Assembly (NCBI GenBank): GCA_020054095.1
Contig: JAGVMA010000063.1
Coordinates: 1 to 64,000 of the forward strand
Reading direction: 5' to 3'
Source: Bacteroidia bacterium
GTDB taxonomy: Bacteria > Bacteroidota > Bacteroidia > JADZBD01
Length of the DNA stretch: 64,000 nt
The position numbers and the translations under genes are program-made. Below are positions 56,012-64,000 of the stretch, piece by piece (the stretch's first letter is position 1; each line of letters starts with the position of its first letter). Under the pieces are notes generated by a model. The model was not told the DNA's origin. It saw only the letters and a list, made by a program, of their open reading frames with translations, and did no database searches.

Positions 56012-56020
56012 TAAATTTGC
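56012..56020 (+). promoter_or_regulatory. Candidate -7 element (TAAATTTGC) directly before the 56-residue gene
   Basis: Exact TAnnTTTG plus C, with 5 bases between its G and the ATG at 56025. No -33 TTTG; the groEL terminator T run lies at that distance. Confidence 0.4.
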
Positions 56021-56024
56021 AGCA

Positions 56025-56195
56025 ATGTTTAACAAAAAAAGGTTTTATAAAATTTGTAAAATTGGCTTAGCTCTTACATTTTGTATTTCACTCACCTTGC
56101 ATTTAATTAATTTGTTACCCATTTACATTACTATGCACTTTTGTCTGCCATGGCTAATGGCAATGTTAGCAACACACATTCTATTTAAAAAATAA
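56025..56195 (+). CDS. 56-residue membrane protein
   Basis: A short gene read from sequence: MFNKKRFYKICKIGLALTF, then a hydrophobic stretch (CISLTLHLINLLPIYI) and a second one (MHFCLPWLMAMLATHILF) ending in KK. It probably has two membrane helices with basic ends inside. The stop overlaps the ATG of the next gene (TAATG at 56193-56197), so the two are likely coupled. It has its own -7 motif. Family not recognised. Confidence 0.55.
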   Translation: MFNKKRFYKICKIGLALTFCISLTLHLINLLPIYITMHFCLPWLMAMLATHILFKK

Positions 56196-57015
56196 TGCGC
56201 CACACTTTATTCCTTTTTTTAATTACGTTAAATTTTTGTGCTGCACAAGAAACTAAAACCTGTAATTGCCCGGGCAAAAACAAGGACAAAAAAAAGCACC
56301 TTTTACATTGCTTGGGGCTATAACCGAGATGCATTCAGCAAAAGCGATATAAATTTTAAAAGCAATGCCGGCCTGTATGATTTTACAGCGTATGATGTAA
56401 AAGCAAAAGACCGCCCAAATTTTGAAGCCATTACACCTTTCAGACGACCAAAATATTTTATATTAAACATATCAATACCTCAGTACAATTACCGCCTTGG
56501 CTATTACAACAACAAAAACAACTGGGGTTTTGAAATTAACTTCGACCACACTAAATATGTAGTTGAACAATATCAAACCGTAAGAGTAAAAGGCCAGATT
56601 TATGGCGAAACAATAGACAAAGACACGATCCTCTATCCCGAATTTTTACAATTTGAACACACCGATGGTGCTAATTTTTTTATGGCAAATGTGATGAAAC
56701 GCCACTGCCTATTTTCTGGTAAGCACCACCAATTATGGGCATTGGCAAAAGCGGGTATTGGTATTGTAATTCCTAAAACTGAGGTTACGCTATTTAGTAT
56801 TAATAGAGACAACCGTTTTCATATTGCCGGATGGATTACCGGAATAGAAACCGGCTTGCGTTACGATTTTTTTAAAGCACGGCTTCATTGAGTTTACTGC
56901 AAAAGGCACTTTTGCAGATTATAGAAGCGTATTAGCAATAGGAGATTCAAGAGCCGGCCATCGTTTTTTTACAGCCCAAGCCATTTTAACTGCCGGTTAT
57001 AGGTTTGGTCTATAG
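56195..57015 (+). pseudogene. Outer-membrane beta-barrel protein gene with two frameshifts
   Basis: Three reading frames join into one plausible protein of about 270 residues. It starts RHTLFLFLITLNFCAAQET (signal peptide) and breaks at an A8 run (56288-56295), where seven A's would keep the frame. It continues STFYIAWGYNRDAFSKSDINF to ETGLRYDF, breaks again at a T7 run (56867-56873), where six T's would keep it, and ends HGFIEFTAKGTF...ILTAGYRFGL, a typical barrel end. Both breaks are one extra base in a homopolymer. The coding pattern between them is well kept, so recent decay, slippage or sequencing error are all possible. Confidence 0.7.
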
Positions 57016-57133
57016 TTTTTTCTATTTCAATTTCAATCTTTTATATTTTTTTTGCGATGTGATTAAACCTTTTTAAAAACCCCACGTCCTAACATCAACA
57101 AACACAAAAACAAAAACCCTCAATACACGAAAC

Positions 57134-58003
57134 ATGAAAACAAGAAAATTTTTATTCGCAACACTATTAATTAGTTTAACTGCAAGCACACTATTTACAT
57201 CGTGCCGCAAAAACGATGAAGACAATGAAACCGGTGCAGCAACCGACAATGCTTTTGCAGAAGCAAATTTTAACGATGTGGCAAATATTGCCGACCAAGC
57301 CGGATTTAACGGCAACACATCAACCTACCGCACCGGGCAAGATGATGGCACATTATTAAGTGCCTGCGCCACCGTAACTCGCGATACCGCTAACTCGTCA
57401 AACCCCGATACCATTACAGTTGATTTTGGTTCTACTAATTGTTTATCCTTAGATGGCCGTTACCGCAGAGGAAAAATTGTAATCACCTACTCTGGCGGTC
57501 AGAATTACCGCGATTCAGGTTTAGTAGCCACCATTGTTCCGCAAAATTATTTTGTAAACGATAACGGAATAAGCGGTACAAAAACAATTACTAACCGCGG
57601 CCATATTACAAATGGAAAATTAACTTGGGATGTGGTTACAAGTGGAACAGTAGTTTTAGCTAACAATGGCGGAACTATTACCTGGAACTCTACAAAAACA
57701 AAAGTTTTATTAGCCGGAGAAACATATTACAACGGTCCTATAACTTGGCAAACTGCAAAAGTAGGTATCACAGGTTCGGCTAATGGCACCAGCGCTCAAG
57801 GCGAAAGCTTTACAGCAAACATTACATCGCAATTAATCCGCGATTTTAGTTGTACTGCAAATCGTAAACATTTTGTACAAGGCACGTTTGATTTCACGCC
57901 CGGCTCTCGTCCCACTCGCACTGTTGATTTTGGTAACGGAGCTTGCGATAACACCGCTACAGTTACAATCAATAACAATACTTATACAATCACATTAAGA
58001 TAG
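57134..58003 (+). CDS. Predicted lipoprotein, function unknown
   Basis: The 289-residue protein has a lipoprotein signal with lipobox near residue 24 (LTASTLFTSCRKND). The rest is beta-rich and dominated by Thr/Asn/Gly, with repeated strand patterns such as GKIVITYSGGQNYRDSG, GTVVLANNGGTITWNST and NNNTYTITL. It has six Cys besides the lipid Cys or fewer, with no motif I know. It is probably anchored in the outer membrane and may be surface-exposed. Confidence 0.75.
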   Translation: MKTRKFLFATLLISLTASTLFTSCRKNDEDNETGAATDNAFAEANFNDVANIADQAGFNGNTSTYRTGQDDGTLLSACATVTRDTANSSNPDTITVDFGSTNCLSLDGRYRRGKIVITYSGGQNYRDSGLVATIVPQNYFVNDNGISGTKTITNRGHITNGKLTWDVVTSGTVVLANNGGTITWNSTKTKVLLAGETYYNGPITWQTAKVGITGSANGTSAQGESFTANITSQLIRDFSCTANRKHFVQGTFDFTPGSRPTRTVDFGNGACDNTATVTINNNTYTITLR

Positions 58004-58022
58004 TAGGTTAAGTAGGTTAACT

Positions 58023-58060
58023 AAAAAGTGCGCTCGGTATTTATTTGGGCGCACTTTTTT
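58023..58060. terminator. Terminator between convergent lipoprotein and lamin-tail genes
   Basis: Stem AAAAAGTGCGC (58023-58033) with GCGCACTTTTT (58049-58059), flanked by A and T runs, so it can work in both directions. Confidence 0.8.
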
Positions 58061-58075
58061 TATAGTGTTAAAACG

Positions 58076-60688
58076 CTATAGCTTTGTTGCAAGTACGCAA
58101 GTTTTTTTAATCTTGCGCACATTACCTTCCGAATCAAAAACTTCAAAATAGATAATGTAAATTCCAATTTTTGATTTTTCGTTTTTATCATTTACCCCAT
58201 CCCACGAAAAAGTGCCGTTAGCACCAATTAATTCGTTTCTTACCAATGTGCGTTCAAGCCGGCCTTTGTTATCGTAAATGGTAATATTTGCTATATAGCC
58301 CGATGAACTAAAGTTGTATGATATATTAACCACATCGTTATAACCATCGTTATCAGGCGAAAAAACTTCGGGCTGAATAGTTATTTCTGATGAGTTTTCG
58401 CCTGTGCTGTATTGCGAATTTTTATAAGCTGGTGTAGCGTATCCTACATTTTCTGCAGCCGAGTGCCAATTGGTTTTGTCTTGCGTTGACCTATCGTAAT
58501 TAATTCGCTCAAGCGAAACACCTTTCGTATTATTTAAAAGCGGAAAATGCCAATTGCCAAAATAAATTAATTTATCAATAATCGTTTGCGATTGATTAAT
58601 GAGCACCACCACATCGCCATCAATATTCATAGATGGAAGTGATGTCATATCCAAAAACCCTTTAGGATTAGTGGTGGTGTATTGCATTCTAACAGCATTT
58701 GAATTTGTAGAAAGCACCAAATAATTGCCCGGAAAAAACAAATAACCATTAGCAGAAATAATTTTAATATCCGCCAATGTATTTGTAATGGTATCCATCG
58801 TGCACAAATACAATTCTTTTAAATCAATCACTTTTGATGAGCGGTTATAAATTTCCACAAAGTCCACTCCATTATCTTTTGGGTCGGGTAAAATTTCATT
58901 TATCACCACATCATTTATTTGGCAGGGTTGTGGTATAGCAAACAAGGCTGTATTTGAAACGCTAACAGCATTACCTGCACAATCCTCAATTAAATTTGTA
59001 ACCGTAAGCGTATATATAATTCCATTTGAGAGTTGCACCGGCAAAATCAATTTCACGCTCTTAAAATCGGGTTCAATTGGGTTTACGGCAATGGGATTTC
59101 CTATTCCATTATCAATAGAAAAATTAGTTGTACTTAGCAAAGTAGTACTATCAAGTGGTTCAGTAAAATAGGCAACAATGGTGTCGTAAGATGCAATTAC
59201 ACCTACTCTTAAAAGCTGAGGTGATGTGTTATCTAAATTTGCAGCACGCACCGAATTTCTTTTTCCGGGTGTGCCGCCCGAGGCATTAACCGATGCCCGC
59301 CAGTTATTTTCTGCTGCACACGGATTGTTTGGGTCAATCATCTCAAGCGACCAACCGCCATCTTCTTTACTCGCATCGGCATACCAATTATCGCTATACG
59401 AAATGGTGTGCATCACTTGCCCAAAACTATCGCGCAGTATAATTATTTGTCCCGTGTTAGTTAATGCCGGAAAACTCACAACTGCCGCCACGTTTATTCC
59501 TGTAAAGTTAGGTGCACCGGTTGTAGATGTTAAAACAATAAAACTATCGGCAGGTATTGTAACATCGGGTAAAATTTTTGTGTTAGAGCCAACGGTAATT
59601 GTCCAGTTGACCAATTTTATAGGAAAATTTTTACGGTTAAATAGTTCTACGTATTCAAAATTGGGAAGTAATAAAGGTGGATCGGGGTCGGCCATTATTT
59701 CATTAATCACAACATCAAAAAGAGCAGGCGAGTAAAACACAAATGGCGTATTGTTATTAGGATTAATAACATTTGAGTTCAAATCTTCTACGGATGTAAC
59801 TTGCAAAAGATTAGTTATGTTCTGTGGAAAATTAGTGGCGAAGGTTAAATGAACTAATGATATATCGTTAACATCGCGCGCAGCAAAAGTGGGCACACCT
59901 ACTCCATTATTTACTATATAATTTGTGTTTAATTGTGATGTAGTTAAGCTCACCGCTTCATTAAAGTGAACATCTAATTGGTTTGCTGAAATAATCTTTA
60001 CCGAATCAACGAGCGGAGATGTAACATCAACTATAATTGGCCCGATGTAAAAATCATCGAAATAAAATTTAGTGGCGTTACTCGAAGTATAAAAACAGTT
60101 AATGCCAAAAAAATTAGTAGTAGTAAAAGTGTTGTCGGTTCCTTGTGCTTCTTGTGTGTAGTTTGTTCCACCGGATGAATCAATAAATAAAGTCCAAAGA
60201 CCGGCAGCATCGCGCGTAACTTTAACACGAATAATAAACGCATTTGCAATAAGGGTGGTGCCGCGGCAAACAGAACTGCTCACCGTTCCGCTTTGGCGAA
60301 AAAGTTCTACTTGGTCACCCGAGAGCGCCTCACCAAATTGCAAATAATAACCATTGAGCGCACTTTGTAAATTTTGCTGATCAGAGACCAAATATACACG
60401 CGCATTATTACTCGCGGATGCAGAGAAATTTAAACGTATCCAGAAATTCCACTCGGCATTATTTATTGACTGCGAATTAGTGGTACTCAAAAAACTTGTA
60501 TCGGTACCAGATGAATTTAGTTGCAATTGCATCGAACCATTCACTGTAAAATCGGTGTCGTTTCCTATCCAAGCAGGAGCAGAACTAAAATTTCCATCAG
60601 TAAAATCATCGGTAATTTGGGAGGATACATTTAAACTGATAAGTAAAAATGATAGGGAGAAAAATATGCGGGATAATAATCTTAACAT
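58076..60688 (-). CDS. Secreted lamin-tail domain protein with gliding-motility-type C-terminus (T9SS type B)
   Basis: The 870-residue protein has a signal peptide (LLSRIFFSLSFLLISLNVSSQ), then a lectin-like jelly-roll region (about 25-215) and an Ig-like part. A first lamin-tail domain follows (DVVINEIMADPDPP, FEYVELFNRKNFPIKLVNW; about 325-430), a bacterial Ig-like stretch, and a second lamin-tail domain (DVVINEILPDPKDN, DFVEIYNRSSKVIDLKELYL; about 600-710). The CHU_C/T9SS type B end has VFSPDNDGYNDV and FSWDGVNDKNEKSKIGIYIIYFEVFD. Lamin-tail domains are seen with surface nucleases and phosphatases, but no catalytic domain is visible here. Likely a surface adhesin or matrix protein. Confidence 0.85.
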   Translation of the reverse strand: MLRLLSRIFFSLSFLLISLNVSSQITDDFTDGNFSSAPAWIGNDTDFTVNGSMQLQLNSSGTDTSFLSTTNSQSINNAEWNFWIRLNFSASASNNARVYLVSDQQNLQSALNGYYLQFGEALSGDQVELFRQSGTVSSSVCRGTTLIANAFIIRVKVTRDAAGLWTLFIDSSGGTNYTQEAQGTDNTFTTTNFFGINCFYTSSNATKFYFDDFYIGPIIVDVTSPLVDSVKIISANQLDVHFNEAVSLTTSQLNTNYIVNNGVGVPTFAARDVNDISLVHLTFATNFPQNITNLLQVTSVEDLNSNVINPNNNTPFVFYSPALFDVVINEIMADPDPPLLLPNFEYVELFNRKNFPIKLVNWTITVGSNTKILPDVTIPADSFIVLTSTTGAPNFTGINVAAVVSFPALTNTGQIIILRDSFGQVMHTISYSDNWYADASKEDGGWSLEMIDPNNPCAAENNWRASVNASGGTPGKRNSVRAANLDNTSPQLLRVGVIASYDTIVAYFTEPLDSTTLLSTTNFSIDNGIGNPIAVNPIEPDFKSVKLILPVQLSNGIIYTLTVTNLIEDCAGNAVSVSNTALFAIPQPCQINDVVINEILPDPKDNGVDFVEIYNRSSKVIDLKELYLCTMDTITNTLADIKIISANGYLFFPGNYLVLSTNSNAVRMQYTTTNPKGFLDMTSLPSMNIDGDVVVLINQSQTIIDKLIYFGNWHFPLLNNTKGVSLERINYDRSTQDKTNWHSAAENVGYATPAYKNSQYSTGENSSEITIQPEVFSPDNDGYNDVVNISYNFSSSGYIANITIYDNKGRLERTLVRNELIGANGTFSWDGVNDKNEKSKIGIYIIYFEVFDSEGNVRKIKKTCVLATKL

Positions 60689-60722
60689 TTTGCGTTTTCT
60701 GAGTAAATATAGCTACTTTCGC
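60689..60722 (+). promoter_or_regulatory. Promoter candidate for the DUF5686 gene
   Basis: TTTG (60689-60692) and TACTTTCGC (60714-60722) are separated by 21 bases; the -7 box differs at one base from TAnnTTTGC. It overlaps the region that should drive the divergent lamin-tail gene, where TATATTTA is the nearest minus-strand match. Confidence 0.5.
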
Positions 60723-60790
60723 AAATAATCAATTAATGATTTTATCAATAGCTTGTAACATTTAACACACGGGTAACGTCATAGTAAACA

Positions 60791-63256
60791 ATGAGAAAAA
60801 TATACTGTTTCATTTTATTTATTGGTTTACAATTTATTCCCCTTATTGCTTCGGCAACTATTTTAACCGGCAAAGTAACCGATGTAAAAGGCGAAGCACT
60901 CCCTTTTGCAAATGTATTTATTGAAAAAACCACCAAAGGAACCACTACCAACAAAGATGGAATTTATACAATTGACTTACAGCCTGGCGAATACGATATC
61001 TCATATAAAATGCTCGGCTATAAAAAGCAAACACTACACATCGTAATCAGTAATGAGAAATTGATTAAAAACATAACCCTTGCCGAAGAGATTTACACTT
61101 TTAACGAAGTAGTTATTAATGCCGATGGCGAAGATCCCGCTTATACAATTATTCGCAAGGCAATAAAAAAACGAAAATTTTATCGCGAACAAGTTGATGA
61201 ATATTCTTGCGATGTTTACATAAAAGGCGTACAACGTGTAACCGATTATCCAAAAAAATTTTTAGGACAAGAAGTAGATATGGAAGGCGACATTGATACA
61301 ACAACCGGAATTGTTTATTTATCTGAATCGGTATCGCAATTTAATTTTAAGCAAAATGACAACATAAAAGAGGTAATGATTTCGTCAAAAGTAAGTGGCG
61401 ATAACAAAGCATTTAGTTACAACCGTGCATCGGATATGCTTTTTAACTTTTACGATAATTTGATAGAAGTAGGTGGCTTAAGTGAGCGCGGATTTGTTTC
61501 GCCAATATCAAACAATGCACTGTTCTTTTACAAGTTCAAATTAATTGGTTCGTTTTACGAAAATGGCGAATGGGTAAATAAAATTGAAGTATTGCCAAAG
61601 CGGAAAAACGATCCTGTTTTCAGAGGTTATATTTACATTGTTGACAATTCGTGGCGCATACACAGCACCGATTTGTTTCTTACCAAAGACGCTCAAATTG
61701 ATTTTGTGGATACACTCTATATCAACCAAACATTTTTACCTGTTGACAAAGATGTGTGGCTCGTTTTCCAGAATAAATTCATGTTTCATTTTAGTGTTCT
61801 TGGTTTTAAAGGCAATGGCATGTATGTAGGCGTGAATGCGAATTACAATATAAAGCCAAATTTTCCGAAAAAGTTTTTTACCGGTGAAGAAATGAAAGTA
61901 ACCGATGACGCCAATAAAAAAGACACCGCTTACTGGAAAGATGCAAGGCCGGTTCCACTCACCAAAGAAGAAGAAGACGATTACCGCAAGCGCGACAGTA
62001 TGGAGCGCATAAGAAATTCAAAACCATATTTAGATTCTATTGATAAAATATCAAACAAACTTACTTTCGGAAAAATATTTTTAAACGGTTATCAATATTA
62101 TCAACGGTATAAAAAACGCTCCACTTTTTTTTCACCACTCATACAAGCCGTTCAGTTTAACACCGTTCAGGGTTTAACCATCAGCCAAGATTTCAGCATC
62201 ACAAAAGAGCTTGAAAAAAATCGTTTCCGCAAAATTTTTGTAAAAGGAATGTACGGTAGCAGCAACAAACATTTTAATGCCGAAGCGGGCTTCACATTTA
62301 ATTATCGCCAACAAAAATTTGAGCGAATAGAAATAAAAGGCGGATTAGAAACGGCACAGTTTAACAACCGCAATCCCATACAACCACTCATAAATACCTA
62401 CTACACTCTTTTTGACAAAAAAAATTACATGAAACTTTACGAGCGATGGTATGGCGAAATAAACCACCGAATAGAAATTGTGAACGGATTAATGTTATAC
62501 ACTTCAGCAGTTTATGCCGACCGTATGCCGCTAAAAAACACCACCGATTTTACATTTGTAAAAAAAGCACGCGAGTACAGTTCTAACAATCCGGTTGTTC
62601 CCAATAACGATTCGGTGTTTTCGTTTAACAGGAGTCAATCGTTTGAATTAAGCGCAAGTATTCGCATCCGTTTCAAACAAAAATATTACACCCGTCCGTT
62701 TCAAAAAATAATTACCGGCTCAAAATATCCGCAATTAAGTTTCGATTATAAAATTGCATTGCCAAAAGTACTTGGCGCTGATGTAAGTTATCAGTTTGGA
62801 AAATTTTCCGTTAGTGATGAAGTAAAGCTAAAATTGTTTGGCACCTCGCGCTATTATGTTTCGGCTGGCATGTTTTTTAGTACTGATAGTATGCAGTTTA
62901 TGGATTACTATCACTTTAATGGCAACCAAACCATGCTTTCAACCTTTGATTTGCGTAATTTTAATTTGCTGCCGTATTATAAGTATAGTACCAATCAATC
63001 TTTTGTTGAGGCCCATTATGAACACAGTTTTGGCGGATTTATTTTTAATAAAATACCGCTACTGCGTAAATTAAAATTAAACGAAGTGGTTGGCGTACAT
63101 TATATTTCAAGTAACACGCTACCACAATATGCCGAACTATTTGTTGGCATTGAGAAATTAAGAGTAATGCGCATTGACTTTGTAACCGCATTTCAAAAAA
63201 ATGAAAAAGTAAGCGCAGGTGTTCGTTTCGGATTAAAAATTGGATCATTTCAATAG
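60791..63256 (+). CDS. DUF5686 / carboxypeptidase-like regulatory domain outer-membrane protein
   Basis: The 821-residue protein has a signal peptide (KIYCFILFIGLQFIPLIASA). A carboxypeptidase-regulatory-like beta domain follows (about 22-105: GKVTDVKGEALPFANVFIEKTTKGTTTNKDGIYTIDLQPGEYDISYKMLGYKKQ). The DUF5686 part has NEVVINADGEDPAYTIIRKAIKKRKFY and YSCDVYIKGVQRV, and the second half is a predicted outer-membrane barrel. This layout is common in Bacteroidota, but its function is unknown. It ends 8 bases before the M16 peptidase. Confidence 0.88.
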   Translation: MRKIYCFILFIGLQFIPLIASATILTGKVTDVKGEALPFANVFIEKTTKGTTTNKDGIYTIDLQPGEYDISYKMLGYKKQTLHIVISNEKLIKNITLAEEIYTFNEVVINADGEDPAYTIIRKAIKKRKFYREQVDEYSCDVYIKGVQRVTDYPKKFLGQEVDMEGDIDTTTGIVYLSESVSQFNFKQNDNIKEVMISSKVSGDNKAFSYNRASDMLFNFYDNLIEVGGLSERGFVSPISNNALFFYKFKLIGSFYENGEWVNKIEVLPKRKNDPVFRGYIYIVDNSWRIHSTDLFLTKDAQIDFVDTLYINQTFLPVDKDVWLVFQNKFMFHFSVLGFKGNGMYVGVNANYNIKPNFPKKFFTGEEMKVTDDANKKDTAYWKDARPVPLTKEEEDDYRKRDSMERIRNSKPYLDSIDKISNKLTFGKIFLNGYQYYQRYKKRSTFFSPLIQAVQFNTVQGLTISQDFSITKELEKNRFRKIFVKGMYGSSNKHFNAEAGFTFNYRQQKFERIEIKGGLETAQFNNRNPIQPLINTYYTLFDKKNYMKLYERWYGEINHRIEIVNGLMLYTSAVYADRMPLKNTTDFTFVKKAREYSSNNPVVPNNDSVFSFNRSQSFELSASIRIRFKQKYYTRPFQKIITGSKYPQLSFDYKIALPKVLGADVSYQFGKFSVSDEVKLKLFGTSRYYVSAGMFFSTDSMQFMDYYHFNGNQTMLSTFDLRNFNLLPYYKYSTNQSFVEAHYEHSFGGFIFNKIPLLRKLKLNEVVGVHYISSNTLPQYAELFVGIEKLRVMRIDFVTAFQKNEKVSAGVRFGLKIGSFQ

Positions 63257-63264
63257 TTAAAACA

Positions 63265-64000
63265 ATGAGAAAACTAAAATTTACAATTGCTGCGAGTTTA
63301 CTTATAATGGCAACATCGCACGCGCAAGACATTCAGTATCCTACATTTTCTTCCACACTAAAAAATGGGATGAAAATAATTGTGTGCGAAAAACCCGGGA
63401 ATGATTATGTAGAATCTGAAGTTTGGTACCGTGTGGGAAGCAAAGACGAGAAACCCGGAATTAGAGGCATGGCACATTTGTTTGAGCACATGATGTTCAG
63501 AGGTACAAAAAAATATCCTGCTAATTCGGTTTTTGAAGAAGTGGATAAAGTGGGTGGCCAAGTGAATGCTTACACCACTTACGACCGCACAGTTTATCAC
63601 GAATATGTGCCCGTAACTGCACTCGAAAAAATGTTCGACTTGGAAAGCGACCGTATGCAAAACCTGATGGTAACGCAAGAAATTTTAAACACCGAGCGCG
63701 AAGTAGTAGGTCAAGAATTACGAAATGGCGAAAGTAATTGGTACGGAAAGTTAATAGCGGATAGATACCCATATTTGTATCCTAAAAATCATCCGTACGA
63801 AGTAGATGTAATTGGTTTTTTAGATGAGATAACAAAATTCACATCAGAGCAGTGCATGGAATTTTACAATAACTACTATAGTCCTAACAATGCATTTTTG
63901 GTGATAGTGGGCAATGTAAAACACGATGAGGTTTTTGTTTTAGCAGAAAAATATTTTGGAGCAGTTACAAAACAACTCAACATAAAAGCACCGACAAATA
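63265..64000 (+). CDS. M16 family zinc peptidase, partial
   Basis: The reading frame runs off the right edge; 245 residues are visible. It begins with a signal peptide (KLKFTIAASLLIMATSHAQ) and the M16 fold with the inverted zinc motif HxxEH (HLFEH) inside GIRGMAHLFEHMMFRGT. It continues with VNAYTTYDRTVYHEYVP and the third-ligand region TEREVVGQELRN, then FYNNYYSPNNAFLVIVGN. It is likely a periplasmic peptidase. A second M16 gene often follows, but that lies outside the window. Confidence 0.93.
   Translation, partial: MRKLKFTIAASLLIMATSHAQDIQYPTFSSTLKNGMKIIVCEKPGNDYVESEVWYRVGSKDEKPGIRGMAHLFEHMMFRGTKKYPANSVFEEVDKVGGQVNAYTTYDRTVYHEYVPVTALEKMFDLESDRMQNLMVTQEILNTEREVVGQELRNGESNWYGKLIADRYPYLYPKNHPYEVDVIGFLDEITKFTSEQCMEFYNNYYSPNNAFLVIVGNVKHDEVFVLAEKYFGAVTKQLNIKAPTN

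Noticed and set aside
57000-57007. TAGGTTTG as a promoter for the lipoprotein gene at 57134
   Set aside because: It lies in the coding end of the barrel gene (GYRFGL), more than 120 bases from the next start and without a -33 box.

Overview
The window reads as chromosomal DNA from a member of the Bacteroidota. It is AT-rich and gene-dense, with no gene-free stretch longer than 318 bases. The lineage call rests on four things seen here: a type IX secretion (T9SS)/gliding cluster in the order porP-gldK-gldL-gldM-gldN; cargo proteins carrying T9SS C-terminal sorting domains; the bacillithiol enzyme BshA; and promoter elements of the Bacteroidota type (TAnnTTTG, sometimes with TTTG about 20 bases upstream). 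Start sites mostly lack a Shine-Dalgarno sequence. I cannot place it to genus. No rRNA, tRNA, CRISPR array, insertion sequence or prophage was recognised.

Layout. 1-0.3 kb: tail of a T9SS cargo protein. 0.3-4.6 kb (minus): rsfS-ftsH-LUD protein-DUF2007-cdsA, a protein quality-control and phospholipid operon. 4.6-8 kb (plus): birA, an M23 peptidase and hbd. 8-14 kb (minus): bshA, a GH3/beta-lactamase fusion gene split by a frameshift at an A8 run, a small protein and an MltF-type lytic transglycosylase. 14-21.8 kb: a Nudix hydrolase, then the minus-strand module SpoIIM-DUF4129-DUF4350-MoxR-DUF58 with a divergent RDD gene. 21.8-26.5 kb (plus): recX, kynU, a DEAD-box helicase, kmo and a small EF-Tu-domain-like protein. 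26.5-29.5 kb (minus): recA, a peroxiredoxin, a small secreted protein and an SDR. 29.5-37.6 kb: a predicted barrel protein, a T9SS-secreted amidase with CUB domains, an LRR protein, an ABC-F ATPase, DUF983, a membrane hydrolase and DUF2461. 37.6-44.6 kb (minus): the T9SS cluster with a second gldN copy. 44.7-48.6 kb (minus): an arginase-fold protein with lost metal ligands, then topA. 48.9-56 kb (plus): miaB, a sigma-54 activator, lptE, a repeat-containing protein, secG, groES and groEL. 56-58 kb: a 56-residue membrane protein, a twice-frameshifted barrel gene and a lipoprotein. 58-64 kb: a lamin-tail/CHU_C cargo protein, a DUF5686 protein and the start of an M16 peptidase.

How it fits together. 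T9SS machinery and at least three likely T9SS cargoes (2-283, 30130-32598, 58076-60688) are all present. Several genes act on the cell wall (M23, MltF, GH3/beta-lactamase, amidase) or envelope (CdsA, LptE, SecG, FtsH).

The most unusual signals are five. A 54-bp in-frame tandem repeat lies in the gene between lptE and secG, with short repeat tracts that run into neighbouring start codons. Several genes have a TAnnTTTG(C) box only 3-6 bases before ATG, suggesting leaderless mRNAs. gldN is duplicated, with a strong terminator between the copies. The six-gene MoxR/DUF58 membrane module is of unknown function. Three homopolymer-associated frameshifts could be real, slippage-based or sequencing errors. 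I did not find a clearly new defence or mobile system.
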